Positions 44,899 through 53,202 of a DNA stretch of 64,000 nucleotides are shown here, in pieces. Source of the stretch: Methylosinus sp. C49 (GTDB lineage Bacteria > Pseudomonadota > Alphaproteobacteria > Rhizobiales > Beijerinckiaceae); NCBI RefSeq assembly GCF_009936375.1, contig NZ_AP022332.1, positions 3,380,501 to 3,444,500 on the forward strand. The letters are read 5' to 3'. Position 1 is the stretch's first letter. Each line of letters begins with the position of its first letter. Both the position numbers and the translations under genes were made by a program. The notes under the pieces were generated by a model. That model was not told the origin of the DNA. It did no database searches and was given only the letters and a program-made list of their open reading frames with translations.

Positions 44899-46083
44899 AT
44901 GCGTCTGGGCAAAAAACTCATCGAAGCGAGCGCCTTCGCTGCGGCGGTCCTCGTCGCCCTCGCCCTCGCGAATTGGGCGTTCCGTCAGCAGGACGACGGA
45001 GATCCACGTCCGAAGGCGAGAGCTTCGACCGAAACCGAAATCGGACTGAACGATAAGCAGGCCGGCGCGCTTGAGATCGAAAAGGTGGACGAGCGCATTT
45101 TCGGCGACGAACGACGAGCCGTCGGGAGCATCGATTTCAACCAGAACCGCCTCGTTCAGGTCTTCACGCCCTATCAGGGACGGATCATCGACGCCTATTT
45201 CAATATCGGAGACCGTGTCGAAAAGGATCAGGTCCTCTTCACCATCGATAGCCCGGACCTATTGCAGGCGGGGTCCAATCTGATCGCCGCGTCTGGCGTG
45301 CTCACGCTCCAGACGCGCTCGCTCAGCCGCGTCAAATCGCTGGTGAAGATCGGCGGCGTTTCGCAGCAGGCGGTCGACCAGACGATCTCCGATCAGCAGA
45401 CGGCCGATGGGGCTCTGAAGTCGGCGCGGGACGCGGTTCGCATCTTCGGCAAGACCGAGGAAGAGATCGACAAGATCGTCGCAGAGCGGCGCGCGGATCC
45501 GCGCCTCATCGTGAAGAGTCCGCTCGCTGGCTATGTCACGGCGCGTGCCGCGACGCCGGGCCTCTTCGTCCAGCCCGGCGTCGCCCCGGCGCCTTATGCA
45601 GTCGCCGATACGTCGACCATGTGGATGCTGGCGAATGTGGTGGAGAGCGACGCCCCGCTGCTGCGTGTCGGACAGGACGTTCATGTCAGCGTCGCCGCTT
45701 ATCCCGATCGAGAGTTCCATGGAGCCATCACCGTGCTCGGACCCTCTGTCGATCCGACCACCCGGCGCATGTTCGTGCGCTCGGAGATCAAGGATCCCGA
45801 TCATCTGCTTCGCGCCGGAATGTTCGCGAATTTCGTCATTCGCGTCGGGGCGCCGTTTCGCGCGCCGGCGGCTCCCGAAAGCGCAATCGTCCGCAAAAGC
45901 GACGGGACCATGACCGCCTGGGTCACGCAGGATCGCCGACGCTTCGAGCAGAGGACCGTCAAGATCGGCTTGCGCCAGAAGGGTTTCGACCAAATTGAGG
46001 AAGGCCTTTCCGTCGGCGAGCTCATCGTCTCGAAAGGCGCTGTCTTTCTCGAGAACCTCGCCGCGATCGGCGCGGCTGAATAG
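44899..46083 (+). CDS. RND periplasmic adaptor, CusB/CzcB type
   Basis: 394 residues from MRLGKKLIEASAFAAAVLVALALANWAF (anchor). Then IGLNDKQAGALEIEKVDERIF and VGSIDFNQNRLVQVFTPYQGRIIDAYFNIGDRVEKDQVLFTIDSPDLLQA, the CzcB/CusB lipoyl region, a coiled-coil hairpin, and RSPLAGYVTARAATPGLFVQPG-type second half. The frame is open further upstream (TTG at 44845) but the ATG gives a proper anchor. Bridges the pump and outer-membrane channel; heavy-metal type by similarity of the pump. Confidence 0.9.
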   Translation: MRLGKKLIEASAFAAAVLVALALANWAFRQQDDGDPRPKARASTETEIGLNDKQAGALEIEKVDERIFGDERRAVGSIDFNQNRLVQVFTPYQGRIIDAYFNIGDRVEKDQVLFTIDSPDLLQAGSNLIAASGVLTLQTRSLSRVKSLVKIGGVSQQAVDQTISDQQTADGALKSARDAVRIFGKTEEEIDKIVAERRADPRLIVKSPLAGYVTARAATPGLFVQPGVAPAPYAVADTSTMWMLANVVESDAPLLRVGQDVHVSVAAYPDREFHGAITVLGPSVDPTTRRMFVRSEIKDPDHLLRAGMFANFVIRVGAPFRAPAAPESAIVRKSDGTMTAWVTQDRRRFEQRTVKIGLRQKGFDQIEEGLSVGELIVSKGAVFLENLAAIGAAE

Positions 46084-46111
46084 CGCGCCGCTGATCGAAC
46101 GAGGTTGCCCC

Positions 46112-49100
46112 GTGCTGAAATCCATTCTCGAATTCGGGCTGACGCGTCGCGCGGTCGTCGTTCTCGCGGTCGGCGTGTTCATTGTCGCCGGCGTGACGGC
46201 GTTTACGCGGCTCAATATAGAAGCCTACCCGAATCCGGCTCCCGTGATCCTGGAGATCACCGCGCAGGCGCCGGGCCTCTCCGCCGAGGAGATGGAAAAA
46301 TATTACACTATGCCGATGGAGATCGCGCTCTACCCGACGCCGCGCGTGACGAACATTCGTTCGACCTCCTTCTATGGCCTGAGCTTCGTTCGCGTCACTT
46401 TCGAATATGGGACGGATTATCATTTCGCCTATGCGCAGGCGGCGATCGCGCTGCAGCAAGGCGCATCGCTTCCGAACAATGTCTCGCCCGTCATTCAGCA
46501 GTCGAGCCTCGTCGGCGAGATTTTCCGCTATCAGCTGGTCGGGCCGCCGCATTTCACCTTGACCGATCTTCGGACTGTTCAGGACTGGATCGCCGCGCGG
46601 CGTCTGCTCACCATCCCTGGCGTCGTTCAGATCAATTCCTGGGGCGGCACGACGAAGCAGTTCGGCGTCGAGGTCGATCTCGGCAAGCTCGAGGCCTATA
46701 ATGTCACCATTCCACAGGTCATCGCGGCTCTCGGCAACGCAAATGTCAATGTCGGCGGGCGGGAGATCGAGCTCGGCCAGCAATCGGTGAATATTCGCGG
46801 CGTCGGCCTCATCGACGACGGCGGCAATGACGATCTGACGAAAGGCTACCGAACGGACGACATAGAGAATGTCGTTCTCACGCAATCGAACGGCGTGCCT
46901 GTTCAAATCAAGGATGTCGCGAAGGTCACTGTCGGACATGTTCCGCGTCTCGGCATACTCGGACGCGACCAAGACGACGACGTCGCTGCGGCGATCGTCG
47001 TCATGGGCCGCACGCAGCACACCAATGAGATTCTGCCGAAGGTCGCGGCCGAGGTCGAAAAAATCAACTCCGACGGGTCTCTTCCGCCCGGCGTGAAGCT
47101 CGTTCCTTTCTACGATCGCGGCTCGCTCGTCGCGGTCACCACGCATACCGTCCTTCACAATCTCGTGTTCGGTTGCCTGCTGGTCTTCTTCATCCAGTGG
47201 ATTTTTCTCGGCGATCTGCGCAGCGCGATCATCGTCGGCGTGAATATTCCCTTCGCCCTGTTCTTCGCGATCATTCTGCTCGTGGCGCAGGGAGAGGACG
47301 CCAACCTCCTGTCGCTCGGGGCGGTCGATTTCGGAATCATCGTCGATTCCGCCGTCATCCTCGTCGAGAACATCTTTCGTAATTTCCAGGCGGATGGTCC
47401 GGCGCGCAATCGTCTCCTGCAACATTTCACGGAAGGCTTCTGGGGTCCCGATCCCACCGCGTCGACCGGCAGTCACGGCAGCGTGCGCCGCTGGACCAAT
47501 CGGCTCCGGCTCATTTTCATCAGCGCGTTACAGGTCGACAAAGCGGTCTTCTTCACAGCGGCGATCACAGTCACCGCCTTTCTGCCGCTGTTCACTATGA
47601 CGGGCGTCGAAGGGCAGATCTTCGGACCGATGGCGAGAACCTACGCCTATGCGCTGGCCGGCGCGCTGCTCGCGACCTTCACTGTGACTCCCGTGCTCGC
47701 GTCGATCGTCCTTCCCCCACGCGTCGCGGAGACAGAGACGATCATCGTTCGGCGGCTGCGTGGGGCCTATACTCCGATGCTGCGATGGGCGCTCGACAAT
47801 GTCGGGCTCGCAATCGGCGCCGGCGCGCTGTTCCTCGCGCTCGGTCTGTTTCTGGCGACACGTCTCGGTAGTGAATTCCTGCCCGCGCTCGAGGAGGGCA
47901 ATTACTGGATTCGCGCCTCTCTTCCTTCGACCATGTCGCTCGAATCCGGCGTCGAATCGACCCGCAAGATGCGCGAGATTCTTATGCGCCATCCCGAGAT
48001 CGTCACGGTCGTGACGCAACATGGGCGTCCCGACAATGGCAGCGACGCGTCGGCATTCTCGGACGTGCAGATTTTTGCGCCGTTGAAACCATTCGATGAA
48101 TGGCCGCGCGGTTTCACGAAAGAAAAGCTCACAGCGGAGCTCCAGAAGGAGTTCGAAGAAGAGCTGCCCGGCGTCGTCTTCGGCTTCTCGCAATATATTC
48201 AGGACAATGTCGACGAGGCTCTATCCGGCGTGAAGGGCGCCAATTCGGTGAAAGTCGTCGGCTCGGATCTCGCGACTCTCGAAAAGCTGGCCGAGAAGGT
48301 GCGCGAGCAGATCCGAACCGTCGCGGGTGTCGAGGATCTCGAGCTTCTCCACACGCTCGGGCAGCCCAATCTCAATATCAAAGTCGACCGTCAGCGCGCA
48401 GCGCGCTACGGACTCAACTCGGGCGACGTCAACACGATCGTGCAAGCCGCAATGGGCGGGACGATTGCAACCACCGTGCTCGAGGGCGATAGGCAGTTCG
48501 CGGTCGCTGTGCGCCTCGCGCCGCAATATCGGACGACGCTCGCTGCGATTGGAGACATAAAGGTCGGCTACACGCCGCCGGGAAGCGCGACGAACGCCTA
48601 TGTTCCGCTGCGCGAGCTCGCGGCCATCTCCCTCGATACCGGCGCATCTTTCATCTATCGCGAACGGAGCCGCCGCTACGTCCCACTGAAATTCAACATC
48701 CGTGGCCGCGATCTCGCGTCCACTGTGGCGGAGGCGCAAGCGAAGGTCGCGAGCTCGGTCGCGCTTCCGCCGGGCTACCAAATTCTCTGGGCCGGCGAAT
48801 TCGGCAATCTGCAACAGGCCAAGACGCGCCTCGCCATCGTCGTGCCTTTGTCCTTCCTGCTCATCTTCTCGCTTCTCTACAGTCTGTTCAATTCACTTCG
48901 CGACAGCCTGCTGGCGCTCGCGGGCATTCCCTTCGCGATCGTCGGCGGCGTGATCGCCCTCTATGTCTCCGGTGAGAACTTCAGCGTCTCGGCGGCGATC
49001 GGCTTCATTTCCCTGTTCGGCGTCGCCGTGATGGACGGAATATTGAACATCACTTATTTCCGTGAGCTGACGATCCAGGGAATGGAATTCCGAGAAGCGA

Positions 49101-49360
49101 TTTTTCATGGCGCGGAGCAACGCATGAGGCCGCTGCTGATGACTGCGTTATCGGCGGGCGTCGGCCTCTTTCCCGCCGCCGTTTCGAATGGCATCGGCTC
49201 ACAGGTACAGCGGCCGTTGGCGACTGTCGTCGTCGGCGGCATGCTGCTCGGACCGATCATGCTGCTCGTCGTCGCGCCGGCGCTTCGTCAGAAGTTCTCG
49301 AGGGCTTATCGTCCAGCGAGGGAGTCTCGAAATGTCGACGAAATGCATCTCGACGCTTAG
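46112..49360 (+). CDS. RND efflux pump, heavy-metal (CzcA/CusA) type
   Basis: 1082 residues. GTG start at 46112 with GAGG nine bases upstream. N-terminal LKSILEFGLTRRAVVVLAVGVFIVAGVTAFTRLNIEAYPNPAPVILEITAQ, then helix 4 with GAVDFGIIVDSAVILVEN: Asp, Asp and Glu of the proton-relay set of CzcA-type pumps (DFG-x-x-x-D-x-A-x-x-x-VEN). Inner-membrane trimer driven by proton motive force. The cation is not readable; the LEAYP and GAVDFG forms are typical of HME-RND. The IS6 copy 2 begins 14 bases after the stop. Confidence 0.93.
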   Translation: MLKSILEFGLTRRAVVVLAVGVFIVAGVTAFTRLNIEAYPNPAPVILEITAQAPGLSAEEMEKYYTMPMEIALYPTPRVTNIRSTSFYGLSFVRVTFEYGTDYHFAYAQAAIALQQGASLPNNVSPVIQQSSLVGEIFRYQLVGPPHFTLTDLRTVQDWIAARRLLTIPGVVQINSWGGTTKQFGVEVDLGKLEAYNVTIPQVIAALGNANVNVGGREIELGQQSVNIRGVGLIDDGGNDDLTKGYRTDDIENVVLTQSNGVPVQIKDVAKVTVGHVPRLGILGRDQDDDVAAAIVVMGRTQHTNEILPKVAAEVEKINSDGSLPPGVKLVPFYDRGSLVAVTTHTVLHNLVFGCLLVFFIQWIFLGDLRSAIIVGVNIPFALFFAIILLVAQGEDANLLSLGAVDFGIIVDSAVILVENIFRNFQADGPARNRLLQHFTEGFWGPDPTASTGSHGSVRRWTNRLRLIFISALQVDKAVFFTAAITVTAFLPLFTMTGVEGQIFGPMARTYAYALAGALLATFTVTPVLASIVLPPRVAETETIIVRRLRGAYTPMLRWALDNVGLAIGAGALFLALGLFLATRLGSEFLPALEEGNYWIRASLPSTMSLESGVESTRKMREILMRHPEIVTVVTQHGRPDNGSDASAFSDVQIFAPLKPFDEWPRGFTKEKLTAELQKEFEEELPGVVFGFSQYIQDNVDEALSGVKGANSVKVVGSDLATLEKLAEKVREQIRTVAGVEDLELLHTLGQPNLNIKVDRQRAARYGLNSGDVNTIVQAAMGGTIATTVLEGDRQFAVAVRLAPQYRTTLAAIGDIKVGYTPPGSATNAYVPLRELAAISLDTGASFIYRERSRRYVPLKFNIRGRDLASTVAEAQAKVASSVALPPGYQILWAGEFGNLQQAKTRLAIVVPLSFLLIFSLLYSLFNSLRDSLLALAGIPFAIVGGVIALYVSGENFSVSAAIGFISLFGVAVMDGILNITYFRELTIQGMEFREAIFHGAEQRMRPLLMTALSAGVGLFPAAVSNGIGSQVQRPLATVVVGGMLLGPIMLLVVAPALRQKFSRAYRPARESRNVDEMHLDA

Positions 49361-49374
49361 CAGGCGAAATTCCG

Positions 49375-50159
49375 GGCTCTGGCGGGTCCGTTGGGGCTAT
49401 GATCGCCGAGCGTGGGGCTGGCGGAATAGTACAATGATCGATTTCAAGGGCAGCCATTTTGAACGCGACGTGATTCTGTGGGGCGTCCGGTGGTATGTGG
49501 CGTATCCGATGAGCTATCGCCAACTCGAGGAATGATGGAAGAGCGAGGGGTCGATGTCGACCATTCCACGCTCAACCGCTGGGTCGTCAAATATGCGCCT
49601 TTGCTGGAGAAACAGTTCCGTGCCCGCAAGCGCGCGATCGGAGCCAGCTGGCGTCTCGATGAGACCTATGTGAAAGTCAAAGGCTGCTGGAAATATCACT
49701 AACGGGACGTCGTCAAGGCACGCGCGACGGTGGATTTCCTGCTGACGGCGAAGAGGGGCCGCAAAGCCGCGTTGCGCGTCTTGCGCAAGGCGATCGGCCA
49801 GCATGGCGAGCCGGAGAAGATCACGATCGACAAGAGCGGCGCTAACACGGCGGCGATCGAAACCTACAATGCGGAGCATGAAGCGGACATCGAAATCCGC
49901 CGCATCAAATATCTCAATAATATCGTCGAACAGAACCATCGAGCGGTGCAGCGAGTAACGCGGCCGATGTTGGGTTTCAAATCATTTCGATCGGCTGCCG
50001 CGACACTCTCTGGGATCGAGCTCATGCATATGATCCGCAAGGACCAGTTGCAGACCAGGGGCGAATTGGGTCCAGCCCAGCAGTTCTATGCCCTCGCAAC
50101 GTGAACCGCGTCACTCTCACACGTTCATCGCGTCCATAAACAAAATTTGCGACAATTCC
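49375..50159 (+). mobile_element. IS6-family insertion element, copy 2
   Basis: Nearly identical to copy 1 but inverted. The left end keeps GGCTCT at 49375 and then lacks about 16 bases (the TGTCGCAAATTTTT part of the terminal repeat); the right end, complement of GGAATTGTCGCAAATTTTG, ends at 50159 and is intact. Flanks (AAATTCCG, GATGAATT) do not match each other or the flanks of copy 1. Unable to transpose by itself. Confidence 0.85.
49434..50104 (+). pseudogene. IS6-family transposase, frameshift plus nonsense
   Basis: Starts MIDFKGSHFERDVILWGVRWYVAYPMSYRQLEE, then a one-base loss (GAAATGATGG in copy 1, GAATGATGG here, near 49530) shifts the frame. A later stretch has TAA at 49700-49702 within WKYH, amid several other changes compared with WKYLYRAVDKAG of copy 1. 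From 49730 to 50104 the protein is again identical to copy 1. Inactive. Confidence 0.88.
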
Positions 50160-50528
50160 GATGAATTTCTCTTCGAAATCGAGCCTCGCAATCGATCCAC
50201 CGCCGCTTGCGGTCTCGACAAATTCGAATGATATGATCCGTCGTGAATTTCCACCACATGGCGATTTTCAGGCTGAGGCCAGCGCCTCGCCGGCTTGCTG
50301 GGTGTAATCGGCCAATGACCAGCGAGTGCGCGTCTGAACAGCACCCCAGCAGCGAGTGGGCAGCACGGAAAGTGAGAATCACCCCAGACAACAACAAAGC
50401 GGCGATTGTAATGATAGACGTAGAAAGCCCGACAATGAGATTGTTAATAACTCGTTAATTGGACACCATCTATATGGTTTCAAAGGAGGGTCGCGAGGTC
50501 CCTTCATTACGGTGGAAAAGGCCGATCC
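50160..50528. other. Intergenic region right of IS6 copy 2
   Basis: About 370 bases. No gene supported; minus-strand frames run from here into the insertion element and are not protein-like. AT-rich 50390-50480 could hold the promoter of the next gene (plus strand). Confidence 0.4.
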
Positions 50529-50936
50529 ATGAAATGGACACAAGCGATTGTCGTCGGGTTGATCGTAACGATGGCCCCTACTCTGGCACGCGCCCAAGAG
50601 GAAGAGGAGGACCGCCGAAGAGACTATATGCATCGCCTTCACGAGGATTGCGAGCATGGCGACGAAGAAGCTTGCGCCCGTCTCGACGAGATGCGCGAGG
50701 AATGGCGCGAGCGACACCGCCGGCGCGAGTATGAAGAGTGGCGCCGAAGCCAAGAAGGGCCGCGTGATTATGATGAAGACCAAAATAGGCGCCGCTTCGT
50801 CCCGCAGGCTGACCCCAAAGTCGCATTGTGCCTGGCGATCGAAACGAATTACAACAATTGCATGAGGCAGCACGGCGGACGTCAGAACGAGTGCGCCGCC
50901 TGGGTCTACGAGCTGAAGGCGAACAAATGCTTCTGA
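50529..50936 (+). CDS. Small secreted charged protein
   Basis: 135 residues. Signal peptide MKWTQAIVVGLIVTMAPTLARAQ, then a very charged helical stretch (Glu/Arg-rich, about 24-90) with CEHGDEEACARL, and a C-terminal part with four Cys (ALCLAIETNYNNCMRQHGG…ECAAW…KCF) that could form two disulfides. I do not recognise the family. Single gene between the IS and a set of gene remnants. Confidence 0.7.
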   Translation: MKWTQAIVVGLIVTMAPTLARAQEEEEDRRRDYMHRLHEDCEHGDEEACARLDEMREEWRERHRRREYEEWRRSQEGPRDYDEDQNRRRFVPQADPKVALCLAIETNYNNCMRQHGGRQNECAAWVYELKANKCF

Positions 50937-50942
50937 GCGCCG

Positions 50943-51638
50943 TCATGCGGGCAGTGTGATGATCGCCTGAAATCCATGAGGGCTCCGCGTTCCAAAGCGA
51001 ATTTGCCCGCCATAGGCGTCGACGATGTCCGAAGAGATGGATAGCCCGAGCCCAGTGCCCTCAGTCTTTTCGTCGAGGCGAACGCCAGGTTGCCCGAGCT
51101 CGACGAGCTTCTCGGGGGGAACTCCTGGGCCATCGTCGTCGTCGAGGATCGACAACACGCGTTCGCGCTCCGCCGAAACATGGACTTCCGTGGCCGCCCA
51201 TTTGACCGCATTTTCTAGGAGCGCGCCAAACAGCTCCGTGGCTTCTTCGACGCCCATGCCGATTGTCACATCCGCAGGAATGTCCAATCGCCAGGACAGA
51301 GCGCCGCCACGCGGCGTTCGCATGAACGCTCTCGTCAAGCTTTCCACCACGTTTCGAAGAGACGTCGCTTGGACAGGCGAGCCGGCGAGCGACTGCAACC
51401 GCGCTCGCGACAGCTCTCCATTTATGTGACGCCGCATGCCGAACGCGAGTTCCTGGAGCTCGTCGGCGATTTCATCTCGACCGTCCTTTCGGAGCCGTTC
51501 CGCATCCGTCGCGAGAATGGCGAGAGGCGTCTTCAGGGCGTGCGCCAGATTGGCGGCGCGCGCCTTGGCGCTTTCGACCGCTTTCGCTTTCGCTTCCAGC
51601 AGGGAGTTCACTTCGGCCACCAAAGGCATGATCTCCTC
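50943..51638 (-). pseudogene. 5'-truncated sensor histidine kinase
   Basis: Begins inside a kinase: EEIMPLVAEVNSLLEAKAKAVESAKARAANLAHALKTPLAILATDAERL holds the HisKA H-box with LAHALKTPL, and the ATPase domain follows (ALLENAVKWA, LDDDDGPGVP, GTGLGLSISSDIVDAYGG). Sensor, membrane helices and HAMP are missing: the homology stops at about 51638 where a fragment of a CzcA gene on the other strand starts. Without a membrane sensor it could at most be a soluble leftover. The PhoQ/QseC-like sequence suggests that it once controlled a metal-efflux system. Confidence 0.75.
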
Positions 51639-52072
51639 GGGGCGATATCGCCGTCAAGACATTCGCGGAGGACTTCGACGTCAGGCTGAAAGCCGCCAAT
51701 CAGATCGCCGCGATCCTGAGAGAGATCGACGGCGCCAAAGACGTCAAGGTCGAGCAGGTCGGAGGTCTTCCGTTTCGTGAGATCAATGTCGACAAGCGGG
51801 AAATCGCTCGTCTGGGGCTGAGTCTCGCAGAAGTGCAGGATGTCATCGGCGTCGCCGTCGGCGGACAGCGCGCTGGGGTGGTCTTCGAAGGAGATCGGCG
51901 CTTTCCGATTTTGGTGCGGCTCGACGACAGGCGGCGCGAGAACATGCGTGCGATCGAAAATATACCTATCTCGCTGCCATCCGATCGCGGTGATCGGCGA
52001 GAGACGATTCAACTCAAGCAGGTCGCATCGATTTCCTTCATCGAAGGACAAAATCAGATTTCACGCGACGAT
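51638..52072 (+). pseudogene. Internal fragment of a CzcA-type RND pump
   Basis: The frame reads RGDIAVKTFAEDFDVRLKAANQIAAILREIDGAKDVKVEQVGGLPFREINVDKREIARLGLSLAEVQDVIGVAVGG and on to VASISFIEGQNQISRDD, a contiguous periplasmic-loop piece of a CzcA-type pump (roughly residues 680-820 of such proteins). No start or end: it is cut by the kinase at the left and by another remnant at the right. Not derived from the intact pump at 46112, whose matching segment (VKVVGSDLATLEKLAEKVREQI) differs. Confidence 0.8.
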
Positions 52073-52335
52073 GAAGCTCGGCAAGAGAAAGCCCGCGGCG
52101 CCGGCCAATTTCGGGAGAACGCCTTTCGCGTTTCGCAGAGACGGAGGCCGCAGCAAAACTGCAAATATTATGAGACAGATAAGCGCGATATTGGCCGCGA
52201 GAGAGACATTCACGAGAAGTCCTTCGGACCAGCCCATCATCTGAGACGAGCCATAAATTCCGAGGGAGAACCATGAGATCACGGGGCTCGTAAAAATGAG
52301 GTCGAGCAGCTTCGCTTTCACGTATGATCGCCTCA
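52061..52335 (-). pseudogene. N-terminal fragment of a membrane protein
   Basis: From an ATG at 52335 (GAAGG just upstream): MRRSYVKAKLLDLIFTSPVISWFSLG, a second helix ANIALICLIIFAVLLRPPSLRN and GAAGFLLPSF, then the sequence runs into the CzcA fragment and stops at 52061. It resembles the start of isoprenylcysteine-methyltransferase-type membrane proteins, but this is a weak memory match. Truncated at the 3' end. Confidence 0.5.
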
Positions 52336-52790
52336 TTCGACCTTCCGTCATCGCTTCGCAACATGTCGCGATCCGGCGAACGCCCCACTGTCTCGGCTTA
52401 GCCGATCGATCCCGCGCTTGTCGACGCGACCGGATGCGAGCCTCGCACATTCTCCGAGCGCGCTCCCTCGGCTTCTCGCTTCATCGATTGGTAATCGCTG
52501 TCGCGCTACCCTGCGATTTGTGCTTGACAACTACAGCTTCGGGACCGATATCGCCCTCGGATGGCTGGGCTTCGCCCCCGCCGTCGACTCCGACAACCCA
52601 AGAAAGAAACATGGGCAGTAGCCGCTTCGGCGCCGCGCCCGCAGCCTCGTCTGCGCTCACGACGCCACTCGACATCGTAACCATCCGCGATCTCGGAGAC
52701 CGCGTGAGAGGCGTCGCGAGGGCCTGAAGGCTCCTGCCTGCCGCTCATGCTCCGGGCCGTGGATCACAACGGCCAAAAAGGAGATGAGCG
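52336..52790. other. Intergenic region
   Basis: About 455 bases without a supported gene. It lies between the remnant mosaic and the next intact unit and should hold the promoter of the 52791 gene. Confidence 0.45.
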
Positions 52791-53027
52791 ATGAACAAGC
52801 TCACCGCAATCGCATTCGCGCGCCCGTTCGCTCGAAGCGCGCCTTCGTTCCGTGCCGAGACGCAGATCGTCGCGTTTCGCCGTCGCGCGCGGCGGGCGCC
52901 GCATTGCGTCTGGACGCTCGACGCCGCCTCGGGGCGTCTTCTGTGCGTGTGGACCGACGAGTTGCACGCCGACGCTCGCCTCACGCAGGACAATGGCGAG
53001 CGGCCCCCTTCGCGCCTCGCCGCCTGA
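52791..53027 (+). CDS. Small basic protein of unknown function
   Basis: 78 residues after a good AAGGAG (seven bases upstream). N-terminal part is basic and Ala/Phe-rich (FARPFARSAPSFRAE…AFRRRARRAPHC), the middle VWTLDAASGRLLCVWTDE looks like a small beta hairpin. I do not recognise a named family; short proteins of this look occur near transporters in alphaproteobacteria. It precedes the NRAMP leader region by 13 bases and may share its transcript. Confidence 0.65.
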   Translation: MNKLTAIAFARPFARSAPSFRAETQIVAFRRRARRAPHCVWTLDAASGRLLCVWTDELHADARLTQDNGERPPSRLAA

Positions 53028-53040
53028 TCGGAGAGAGTAA

Positions 53041-53151
53041 ATGAACCCCGGCCCAACCAGGCCCGCCGGCGAGCGCGAGCTCCGCCCGGCGGGCCCGTCG
53101 AAATCCATCCCGATCCGAATTTGCCCCGGCGCGAGAGCGCGAGCGGTCTAG
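53041..53151 (+). CDS. Proline-rich upstream reading frame (leader peptide?)
   Basis: 36 codons starting MNPGPTRPAGERELRPAGPS, five Pro in the first 18 residues, preceded by GGAGAGAG about four bases from the ATG. It begins 13 bases after the previous gene's stop and ends 51 bases before the NRAMP start. Its codons lie over the first predicted hairpin. Proline-rich leaders control Mg2+ transporter genes in enterobacteria (mgtA leader); by analogy this could be regulatory, but nothing here proves translation. Confidence 0.4.
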   Translation: MNPGPTRPAGERELRPAGPSKSIPIRICPGARARAV

Positions 53152-53202
53152 AGGGCGCGAGCTCTCGCGAAGGCTCGCCTGCCGCCGGAGACGAGGCGAG
53201 CC
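53060..53202 (+). promoter_or_regulatory. Structured leader of the NRAMP gene, three hairpins
   Basis: Three perfect inverted repeats stand in line: GGCCCGCCGG (53060-53069) with CCGGCGGGCC (53086-53095); CGCGAGAGC (53130-53138) with GCTCTCGCG (53161-53169); GGCTCGCCT (53172-53180) with AGGCGAGCC (53194-53202). The last ends on the base before the ATG at 53203, and its loop contains the ribosome-binding GGAG (53187-53190). This looks like an RNA control element for translation. I could not match it to a known riboswitch. Confidence 0.5.

Noticed and set aside
33143-50167. Classical composite transposon with target duplications
   Set aside because: 8-bp flanks of the two IS6 copies (TTCAAAAA, AGTGCGAG, AAATTCCG, GATGAATT) do not match in any pairing.
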